Under the pieces are notes generated by a model. That model did no database searches. It saw only the letters and a list, made by a program, of their open reading frames with translations, and was not told where the DNA came from. Below are positions 1-6,733 of a DNA stretch of 11,872 nucleotides, one piece after another. This DNA is from Bacilli bacterium. GTDB lineage: Bacteria > Bacillota_I > Bacilli_A > RFN20 > CAG-826. The number at the start of each line of letters is the position of its first letter. The stretch's first letter is position 1. The DNA is taken from contig JAEDOI010000028.1 in NCBI GenBank assembly GCA_016302065.1, positions 1-11,872 of the forward strand. The letters run 5' to 3'. Both the position numbers and the translations under genes were made by a program.

Positions 1-19
1 AAAACTCCTTATTTTTAAG

Positions 20-152
20 TTTTGTAAAAAAATTGAATAATTTTTAACGATTTCTACTTAAAGTATAATTAAAATAAATGCTAAATACAATCAAATTACA
101 ACTATTTTGTTAAAAATATTAATTATTTTATTTTGTAAAAAAATATTGAATA
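20..152. repeat. Imperfect direct repeat upstream of the operon (copies at 20-39 and 131-152)
   Basis: The stretch TTTTGT followed by seven A residues and then TTGAATA occurs at 20-39 and again at 131-152; the second copy has two extra bases (TA) before TTGAATA. The downstream copy contains the -35 hexamer of the operon promoter, and its A-tract lies directly upstream of it, where an UP element would sit. The upstream copy has no -10 box at a normal distance (the nearest TATAAT, 64-69, is 25 bp away), so it is not clearly a second promoter. In DNA this A+T-rich, part of the resemblance may be chance. Confidence 0.35.
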
Positions 153-174
153 GAAAGCGCTTACATTTTATAAT
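146..174 (+). promoter_or_regulatory. Sigma-A-type promoter of the operon
   Basis: A -35 box TTGAAT (146-151) and a perfect -10 box TATAAT (169-174) are separated by exactly 17 bp. Transcription would start near 180-182, leaving a leader of only about 15 nt before the first start codon at 196, so the Shine-Dalgarno element AGAGGA (183-188) would lie almost at the 5' end of the message. An A7 tract (137-143) just upstream of the -35 box could act as an UP element. No other convincing promoter was seen in the window, and all downstream gene junctions are tight, so this promoter probably serves all seven genes. Confidence 0.75.
152..165. promoter_or_regulatory. cre-like operator (CcpA/LacI-family type) in the promoter spacer
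   Basis: The sequence AGAAAGCGCTTACA matches 13 of 14 positions of the catabolite-responsive element consensus TGWAANCGNTNWCA; only the first base differs. Its core AAGCGCTT (155-162) is a perfect palindrome and is strikingly GC-rich for this region. It lies wholly between the -35 and -10 boxes, so a bound repressor would block RNA polymerase. CcpA or a local LacI-family repressor are the likely readers. The ROK protein encoded in the same operon usually belongs to a family with A+T-rich operators and is a less likely ligand. Binding is inferred. Confidence 0.7.
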
Positions 175-195
175 GATATAAAAGAGGAACTACTT

Positions 196-1668
196 ATGAA
201 TAAAGGTATTATTAATTGTCTCTCATTATTAAGCTGTCTTTTGTTTATTGCATCATGTAATTCTACAAATCCTGATAAAAAACCAGTGGAAGTGGAAGAT
301 AATGTTGATCCTATGGAATTTTTTAAAGTTGGTGAAGATTATAAATTATATCCAAATGTTAAAGAAGATGTTGTTAATGGTTTTTATGATCCTTTTGACA
401 CATTTAATAATGAAAATTGGTCAGTTGGTAATGGCTATTGGGGACTAAATAATGGAGGAGTTTCAAAAGATAATTTGTCATTATCTGAAGATGGTGAATT
501 AATTTTTAAAGGCAACGGTTTATATTATTCAAAAAATGATATTAAAAGCACTGGAGCATATAAAGATGGAAGAAAATGTGGTTCAACTATTATTTCTAAA
601 TTTGGTGTAGGTCCAGGGCATTATGAAGTGAAAATGAAAGTTTTTCCTCGTCAAGGAAGTTGTACTGCATTTTGGACATATTCTAATAGAGCAGTTCCTG
701 GCCAAGTAGATAATGATAATCATGAAATAGATATTGAATTACCTGGTGGAAGTAAAAGTGGAAAAATTACTTTTAAAAAAGCATTAAATACTAATTGGGT
801 CACTGAGACGGCTTATGATTCAGTAGAATATGCTATTTCAGATGTAAACAAGGAAGCTGAATATATTGCTTATAATGATAATCAATACCATACATTTGGT
901 TTTGATTGGTATACAAATCCTGAATGTGTTGTATATTTCTGTGATGGTAAAATTACAAATGTTTCTAATATTTTTGTTCCAACACTTGAAGGTAAATTAT
1001 GGCTAGGTGTTTGGTTCCCTAATGGTTTTACTGGTGTTCCTCAATTTGAAAGTGATTATATGTATGTCGATTATGTTAAATATAATCCATTTAAAGATCA
1101 GGAATACACAGCTTTTGATCCTGAAGTCTCAGTAGCTACGGCAAATGCTAACGTAAAAGTAGTTTCAAAGAAAAATGCAAATAAAATTTCTAATGGAGAC
1201 TTTGAATATGCTATTAATTTTTCTGGAAGTGAAAATTATAATGAATTAGGTTCAAGAGGATGGGAATTTAATAAAAAAGTTAGTGAAAAACAACCATTAG
1301 GAGATGTTGTTAATATTTTACCTAACATTGGAACAAATGAAGGTAATAAATGTGCAGCATTTGTTAAAGATGGTGGTGTATTGAGACAATATATAGATTC
1401 AGTATATGACAACTATAGTTATAATTTTAGTTTTGATGCAAAAGCTTTAAATGCAAATGATAACAATTCGTTTGTTAAAGTTTCATTCCTAAATGGAGGA
1501 GAGGAAAGTTTAAAAGACGAAGTATTTACTATATTGAATAAAGATACATTTAATCATTTTAAAAAAACAATCCAAGCTCCTATTGGAACAGATATGATTA
1601 AAGTAGAAGTAAGAACATCCACTGGAAATAAAGTGATTATTGATAATGTTAGATTAGAACATATTTAA
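196..1668 (+). CDS. Surface lipoprotein glycoside hydrolase family 16 (beta-glucanase-like) with C-terminal carbohydrate-binding-like domain
   Basis: This is a 490-residue predicted extracellular endo-glycanase. A short signal peptide ends in the lipobox IASC (18-21), so Cys21 would be lipidated and the enzyme tethered outside the membrane. The GH16 domain covers about 65-298. The catalytic strand HEIDIE gives nucleophile Glu177, Asp179 and acid/base Glu181. This ExDxE spacing lacks the beta-bulge and is typical of lichenase and xyloglucanase/XTH-type GH16 rather than laminarinase-type enzymes (ExDxxE). YEVKMKV (143-149), YHTFGFDW (231-238) and YVDYVKY (290-296) are further family landmarks. 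Residues about 328-490, opening with ISNGDFE, resemble a CBM4/9-like jelly-roll domain. The start is supported by AGAGGA seven bases upstream. It is the first gene of the operon, 3 bp from the permease gene. The family is clear; the exact substrate is not known. Confidence 0.9.
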   Translation: MNKGIINCLSLLSCLLFIASCNSTNPDKKPVEVEDNVDPMEFFKVGEDYKLYPNVKEDVVNGFYDPFDTFNNENWSVGNGYWGLNNGGVSKDNLSLSEDGELIFKGNGLYYSKNDIKSTGAYKDGRKCGSTIISKFGVGPGHYEVKMKVFPRQGSCTAFWTYSNRAVPGQVDNDNHEIDIELPGGSKSGKITFKKALNTNWVTETAYDSVEYAISDVNKEAEYIAYNDNQYHTFGFDWYTNPECVVYFCDGKITNVSNIFVPTLEGKLWLGVWFPNGFTGVPQFESDYMYVDYVKYNPFKDQEYTAFDPEVSVATANANVKVVSKKNANKISNGDFEYAINFSGSENYNELGSRGWEFNKKVSEKQPLGDVVNILPNIGTNEGNKCAAFVKDGGVLRQYIDSVYDNYSYNFSFDAKALNANDNNSFVKVSFLNGGEESLKDEVFTILNKDTFNHFKKTIQAPIGTDMIKVEVRTSTGNKVIIDNVRLEHI

Positions 1669-1671
1669 ATT

Positions 1672-2679
1672 ATGGAAAAAATTGTAAATATTGACTTTCA
1701 AGAAAGAGAAAGAGTTCAAAAGGATTATAAAAATACAAATCAAGCTAAAAAGTTTAAATTAACTAAGAAGCAGCGAGATTATATTTTTGTTTTTCTTATG
1801 CTTCTTTATCCTGTTTTCCAATTTGTATTTACATGGGCTTTTGTAAATATTAAATCAATTATGCTAGCTTTTCAAAAAGGGGATATATACGGATATGAAT
1901 GGGCCGGATTCGACACAATTATTAAAGTGTTTAAAGAGTCTTTTTCTAGTCCATTAAATACAACTGGGGTTAGTTGGTTAAATAATAGTAGTGTAATAAT
2001 TCTTAATTCATTAGGATTTGCTTTTATTACTTTATTCATTTCTTTACCATTAAGCTTATTATTTTCATATTTTTTAAGTAAAAAGATGCCTATTGCTAAT
2101 GTATTTAGAGTAATCTTTTTCTTACCAAATATTATTCCTGTTGTTGCTTTAACATTTGCTTTTAAAATGGCATATAAACCAGATATTGGATATCTCAGCG
2201 AATTATTTAAATTATTAAATATAACTGATATTACAGCGACTACTAAATATCCGTTATCACAAATAATGATTTATATTTATTGTATTTGGGCTGGTTTAGG
2301 TTACAACATTATTTTAATAAGTGGTGCAATTGGAAGAATTCCAAAAGAACTTTTTGAATCAGCAAAAATAGATAATTGTGGGTACTTTAAGGAATTTGTG
2401 CATGTTGTTATACCAATGATTTGGCCAACTATTGTAACACTTGTGATTTTAGGTATGACCAATGTTTTAACATTATATCTACAACCTTTATTTTTAACAA
2501 AAGGAGAGGGAAATACATATACTATTGCTCTTGAAATTTGGGATAGTGTTGGTAGTAAAGATCCAAAGAGTTTGTGTGAAGCTGCTGCAAAAGGTCTTAT
2601 TTTCTCAGTAATTTGGTCTCCAATTATTTTATTAACAAGAAAATTATTATCTAAAAAGTATGAAGGAGTTGATTATTAA
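1672..2679 (+). CDS. Carbohydrate ABC transporter permease, MalF/UgpA-like (CUT1)
   Basis: This 335-residue polytopic membrane protein would form half of the translocation pore of a sugar importer. About six hydrophobic segments are visible (roughly 37-60, 105-135, 141-166, 196-219, 248-270, 307-324) after a charged cytoplasmic N-terminus of some 35 residues. The cytoplasmic EAA loop that docks onto the ATPase is at about 228-248 (ESAKIDNCG, then FKEFVHVVIP). It is recognisable but degenerate: the usual Gly after Asp is Asn235. The start lies 3 bp after the GH16 stop and has no clear Shine-Dalgarno sequence, which suggests translational coupling. The N-terminus MEKIVNI is nearly repeated in the next gene. 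The partner is the permease starting at 2681; the ATPase is the last gene of the operon. The ligand cannot be told from the sequence. Confidence 0.92.
   Translation: MEKIVNIDFQERERVQKDYKNTNQAKKFKLTKKQRDYIFVFLMLLYPVFQFVFTWAFVNIKSIMLAFQKGDIYGYEWAGFDTIIKVFKESFSSPLNTTGVSWLNNSSVIILNSLGFAFITLFISLPLSLLFSYFLSKKMPIANVFRVIFFLPNIIPVVALTFAFKMAYKPDIGYLSELFKLLNITDITATTKYPLSQIMIYIYCIWAGLGYNIILISGAIGRIPKELFESAKIDNCGYFKEFVHVVIPMIWPTIVTLVILGMTNVLTLYLQPLFLTKGEGNTYTIALEIWDSVGSKDPKSLCEAAAKGLIFSVIWSPIILLTRKLLSKKYEGVDY
2663..2668 (+). promoter_or_regulatory. Ribosome binding site deciding the start of the second permease
   Basis: AAGGAG lies inside the end of the first permease gene, 12 bases before ATG 2681. The alternative ATG at 2660 precedes this element and so could not use it, and TTG 2669 abuts it with no spacing. 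Start 2681 also aligns the two permease N-termini (MEKIVN in both). The spacing is longer than ideal. Confidence 0.6.
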
Positions 2680-2680
2680 T

Positions 2681-3589
2681 ATGGAAAAGATTGTTAATAT
2701 GAGTCAACTTGAAGATAGAAAGAAATCAAAACCACAAAATATTGGATACAAATCAGTTAAGTGGATTGTCTTTGTTATCTTTACTTTTTATGCATTAACA
2801 CTTGTTATTCCGTTTGTCTGGATGTTATTAAATTCAGTCAAATCTGATGCTGATTTTACAAAAAATATATGGGGTTTACCAGAAGTTTTTGAAGGCAAGA
2901 ATTTTATTGAAATTTTGCAATATAAAGTTATTACGGTTAGCGGAAACGAAGAAACGGTTTTAGAAATGGTTGGATGGTCTATTTTAACAACTGTTTGTGG
3001 AACATTTATAAATGTTTTTCTTTCTGCAGTTAGTGCTTATGTAATTTCAAAATATAATTTTCCAGGAAAAGGTATTATATATGGTTTAGCTATTTTTACA
3101 ATGGTTGTTCCAATTGTTGGTACATTACCTGCTCAAGTTAATATGATGGAAACACTTCACTTGGATGATAGTTTTTTTGGTGTAATGTTCCTTTATTCTG
3201 GTTGTTTTGGCTTTAACTTCATAATGTTGTATAGTGCATTTAATTCTATTTCATGGAGCTATGCTGAAGCTGCAAATTTAGATGGTGCATCTAGATTTAA
3301 AATTTTCTTTAAAATTATGCTTCCAATGGCAAAAGGACCTATTATTGCTTGCTGTATTTTACAAGCAATAACATTATGGAATGATTATTCTACTCCATAT
3401 TTATTTATGCCATCACATTACACTTTGGCAGTTGGTTTATATGAACTTCAAAGTGAATTTATAGGTATTGGAAATTACCCAATGCTTTTCTGTTCGGTAA
3501 TTATAGGACTTATACCTGTCCTAATTATTTATACATGTTTTCAAAAACAAATAATTGAAAACACAAATGCAGGAGGATTAAAAGGATGA
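2681..3589 (+). CDS. Carbohydrate ABC transporter permease, MalG/UgpE-like (CUT1)
   Basis: This 302-residue membrane protein, counted from ATG 2681, is the second pore subunit. Segments at about 28-51, 96-123, 131-150, 166-188, 217-235 and 265-285 are hydrophobic. The EAA loop is close to canonical: Y-AEAANLDGASRFKIFFKI-MLP at 194-215, with Glu196, Ala197, Ala198, Asp201 and Gly202. The C-terminus (TNAGGLKG) is the usual ending of MalG-type permeases. A longer reading from ATG 2660 would add seven residues and overlap the upstream gene by 20 bp, but the Shine-Dalgarno position and the MEKIVN match favour 2681. The gap to the upstream gene is 1 bp. The TGA stop overlaps the ATG of the next gene (ATGA), implying coupled translation. 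Use of TGA as a stop indicates the standard code. Confidence 0.93.
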   Translation: MEKIVNMSQLEDRKKSKPQNIGYKSVKWIVFVIFTFYALTLVIPFVWMLLNSVKSDADFTKNIWGLPEVFEGKNFIEILQYKVITVSGNEETVLEMVGWSILTTVCGTFINVFLSAVSAYVISKYNFPGKGIIYGLAIFTMVVPIVGTLPAQVNMMETLHLDDSFFGVMFLYSGCFGFNFIMLYSAFNSISWSYAEAANLDGASRFKIFFKIMLPMAKGPIIACCILQAITLWNDYSTPYLFMPSHYTLAVGLYELQSEFIGIGNYPMLFCSVIIGLIPVLIIYTCFQKQIIENTNAGGLKG

Positions 3590-6500
3590 AAAATAAGCAT
3601 TTGTCTATACTCGTTCTTAGCGCTACTCTTTGTTTGGGATATTCATTAACAAGTTGTAAAGGTAATAATACGCCACCAATTGAACAAACAACTAAACTTG
3701 AATTTGAACAAACAGAATATTTAATTACAAGTGGCACTAAAGTTACCGTTAAAGGAGATGTAAGTGGTGTTACATATTCTTTCCAAGGGGGAGCACCTGA
3801 AGGAGTTACACTTAATTCTGAAACTGGAGAAATTACCTATGATGAAAACGTAGATTCGATTCCAGAAAAGATTTATATTGCTTCAAAAGGAGATGAGACT
3901 GCAAGCTGTACCATTAAGTTTACCGTTCACCCAGTTTTACCAACAGTTAGCATTAATAATGTTTCTGATTATTTTGTAAGTGGTGATCGTGTTATTGCTG
4001 AATCAAAAACAGAAAATGGCACAGAATTCGCTATTGAATATGGCCTAAAAACTGCTGTAAATGGTATAAGTGTCGATTCTCAAACTGGTATTGTCACTTT
4101 CTCTAATGATGTTAAAGATGGTACTTCATTTACAGTCACTGCAACATCAAAGACTGTTGTTCAAGAAAGAACATTTATTGCAATGACTGAACATATTATT
4201 GGAACTTCCACAAAAATGCAAATTATTAAAAAAGGATCAATGGAAGAACCTTCGTTTGTTTTAGATTTCAATGGTAATGAAGCAGGCGACTTAGCAACAA
4301 CAAAAGATAATATTTCCTACGCTATTAATAATGAAATAACAAAAGATAGAAGTGGAATTAGTTATGATGAATCAACAAAAACTGTAACAATTCATAGCAA
4401 AGCCTTAAAAGATTTAAGTAGTGGAGAAATAGACTTTAAAGTTTTAACACAAAGAAATTCTGTTTCACTTAACTTAATTATTGCTGATGAATTTATTTAT
4501 ACTGCAAATGATTTTTATGACATTTTTACTCCAAATTATGAAAAATCAAATCCTCAATACAAAGAGGGGTCTTTAAATGGATATTATGTTTTAGGTGCAG
4601 ATATTGACTTAACTGATTATTTAGAATCAGGTGTTGGAAATAACTCTGGAAAAGGCTGGTTCCCAATCGGTGCTTATAGTGATGGTGAATTTGATGTACC
4701 ATTTGATGGAACTTTTAATGGAAATGGCCATACAATAAGTGGATTCTGGTATAAAAAAGCAGCTAATGTTAATGGTTTATTTGGAAGAGTTGGAACAAAT
4801 GGCGTTGTAAAGAATTTCACTTTACAAGGTGACATACCAGAAGATGGTGTTGCAAGTCGGAGTGCTGCCCTTGTTGGAAATAATGCAGGAACAATTGAAA
4901 ATGTAATAGTTGATGTTGGCTTACCAAATGGTGGGCATAGTGCAACTGGCGCAATTGCAAGTGTTAATCATGGTTTAATTAAGAATTGTTTATCTATTTC
5001 TACTGGTGTCAATGGATATAACGATACAGCTCAACCATGGCAAAGAGCAGGAATTGCTGTTGGTTTAAACGAAACTGATGGAACTGTAAGTAACGTTTAT
5101 GCCGTTTCAACAAAGAAAGTTGAAGATCAATTTAAGTACAATTTAATTGGATGTTCAAATAGTGATACAACTACAAATGAATCAGCTGGAATGTTATTTG
5201 AAAGCGTTGATGCTTTAAAAGAATATGATTTCTCAGAAATTTTAACAGGTGATATTTGGAATATTAAAGCAAACGAAATTCCAACATTAAATGTTGAATT
5301 TACTCCATTAAGTGTAGGATATATGAAGATTAAAAATAATATCGAATATGTTTTAAAAGGAAACACAATCGAAATGGAATCTTTAATTCTTCCTTCAGAA
5401 TATCAAACTCAATATCAAGATAGTGTTGAATACACAATAACTGGTGTTGAAGGCGCTACAGTTAATGGAAGAACAATTGATTTTACAAATGTTACTGAAA
5501 GCGGTGTAGCAACAGTTACAGCAACATTAAAGATTGGTGAAACTGTATTTACAGATTCAATTGAATTTAATGTTTATACCGGCCTTGATTCAGTAACAGT
5601 AAATATTACAGAATCATATTATGAAGCTGGATCAACTTATAAACTTAGTTCAATAGTAAATCCAAATATTAGTGGAGTTGATGTAACTTATAAACTTGGA
5701 AGTGATATTGGTTGGAGAAAATGCTATGTAAGCCTTACAGGTGATACTATTAAAATAGCTGATGATATACCTGCAAAAGTTGAACAAATTACAATTACAG
5801 CGACAGCTTTAGGTGTATCTAGTGAACCAAAAGTTATCCCAATTAAACATTTAAATACATTACCAAATTCTAATGTAATACATTATGCTGGTGAAGAAGC
5901 CGTTACATATGATTACACTTTACCTGAAGGAAAAGTGCCTTCAAAAGTTAGACTTGCTGACATGGAGTTAACTAGTGAAGATTTCGTAGTAGAAAATAAT
6001 GTATTAAAAGTTAAGCCAGATTTAATTGTTGCATTTAACAATACTCAATTAAGATTGACAATCGAAGATACCGAAGGCTCAATTTATAGAGCGTTTGCAA
6101 CATATGATACTGGCGAAAGAGTTACTCAAGCTTGGATTACAAATGCTTTTGGAAACGATTATGTTGCTATCAATAGCATGGAAGATTTTAATACATACTT
6201 TGCTTATGATGGTCAAGTTCATGCTGAATTAGTCGATAATATGAAGAAAGTTTATGTTCTTAATTGTGATTTAGACTTCTCAGAAGTTTCATTATTTAGA
6301 GCAATTGGAAATAATTTAGATGCCGCAGATAGTGGTGTTCATTTTACCGGTAAATTCTATGGAATGGGCCATACAATAAAGAATGTTAATATTTCTTATG
6401 ATAGTAGAAGCTATGAAATTGCTGGTTTCTTTAGACAAATCGATGGAGGAGGTGTTGTAAGAGATCTTAATTTCGAAAATTGCAAATTATCTAAGCCTAA

Positions 6501-6711
6501 CGGAAATAATGGTGGCATAGTATGTGGATATTTAGGTGGTGAAGGTAATTTAATTAATGTTAATGCTACAGGTTGTAGTGTTACTATCGGAGATTATATT
6601 GTTGGTAACAATGGTGGAATACAGTTAGGTGGATTAGCTGGTAGACCTTATGCTACTCCTAAATATTGTACATTTAATGGTTACGATATTAATTTAGTTG
6701 GTATAAAATAA
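3586..6711 (+). CDS. Large surface lipoprotein with Ig-like repeats and two GLUG-like beta-helix modules
   Basis: This 1041-residue predicted extracellular lipoprotein has lipobox LTSC (21-24), with Cys24 lipidated. The start is well supported by AGGAGG nine bases upstream and the ATGA overlap. Residues about 38-300 hold putative Ig/cadherin-like segments, each with a turn of the type PEGVTLNSETGEITYD (71-86), recurring near 159-172 and 256-269. A first right-handed beta-helix/GLUG-like module spans about 330-505 (VLGADIDL 335-342; FDGTFNGNGHTISG 373-386; GLFGRVGTNGVVKNF 397-411). Beta-sandwich-like segments occupy about 570-860. A second GLUG-like module spans about 865-1041 (VLNCDLDF 891-898; FTGKFYGMGHTIKN 920-933; GFFRQIDGGGVVRDL 947-961) and runs to the C-terminus. 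No catalytic motif or solute-binding fold was recognised. It sits directly after the permeases, where a binding protein might be expected; adhesion or polysaccharide binding is a guess. Confidence 0.82.
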   Translation: MKNKHLSILVLSATLCLGYSLTSCKGNNTPPIEQTTKLEFEQTEYLITSGTKVTVKGDVSGVTYSFQGGAPEGVTLNSETGEITYDENVDSIPEKIYIASKGDETASCTIKFTVHPVLPTVSINNVSDYFVSGDRVIAESKTENGTEFAIEYGLKTAVNGISVDSQTGIVTFSNDVKDGTSFTVTATSKTVVQERTFIAMTEHIIGTSTKMQIIKKGSMEEPSFVLDFNGNEAGDLATTKDNISYAINNEITKDRSGISYDESTKTVTIHSKALKDLSSGEIDFKVLTQRNSVSLNLIIADEFIYTANDFYDIFTPNYEKSNPQYKEGSLNGYYVLGADIDLTDYLESGVGNNSGKGWFPIGAYSDGEFDVPFDGTFNGNGHTISGFWYKKAANVNGLFGRVGTNGVVKNFTLQGDIPEDGVASRSAALVGNNAGTIENVIVDVGLPNGGHSATGAIASVNHGLIKNCLSISTGVNGYNDTAQPWQRAGIAVGLNETDGTVSNVYAVSTKKVEDQFKYNLIGCSNSDTTTNESAGMLFESVDALKEYDFSEILTGDIWNIKANEIPTLNVEFTPLSVGYMKIKNNIEYVLKGNTIEMESLILPSEYQTQYQDSVEYTITGVEGATVNGRTIDFTNVTESGVATVTATLKIGETVFTDSIEFNVYTGLDSVTVNITESYYEAGSTYKLSSIVNPNISGVDVTYKLGSDIGWRKCYVSLTGDTIKIADDIPAKVEQITITATALGVSSEPKVIPIKHLNTLPNSNVIHYAGEEAVTYDYTLPEGKVPSKVRLADMELTSEDFVVENNVLKVKPDLIVAFNNTQLRLTIEDTEGSIYRAFATYDTGERVTQAWITNAFGNDYVAINSMEDFNTYFAYDGQVHAELVDNMKKVYVLNCDLDFSEVSLFRAIGNNLDAADSGVHFTGKFYGMGHTIKNVNISYDSRSYEIAGFFRQIDGGGVVRDLNFENCKLSKPNGNNGGIVCGYLGGEGNLINVNATGCSVTIGDYIVGNNGGIQLGGLAGRPYATPKYCTFNGYDINLVGIK

Positions 6712-6733
6712 TATAGTAATGTAGGTAAAACAT

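Noticed and set aside
64..69. TATAAT as a second promoter -10 box
   Set aside because: No good -35 hexamer occurs 16-18 bp upstream (only T-rich sequence), so it is probably chance in this A+T-rich region.
78..113. An 11-codon open frame in the upstream region
   Set aside because: It has no ribosome binding site, is very short, and lies upstream of the identified promoter; random A+T-rich DNA gives such frames.
2660..2680. Longer N-terminus for the second permease (ATG 2660)
   Set aside because: The ribosome site AAGGAG lies downstream of this ATG, and starting at 2681 aligns MEKIVN with the first permease.
5199..5212. A second cre-like sequence (TGAAAGCGTTGATG) inside the large lipoprotein gene
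   Set aside because: It matches only 12 of 14 consensus positions, is not palindromic, sits mid-gene far from any promoter and is explained by coding for ESVD.
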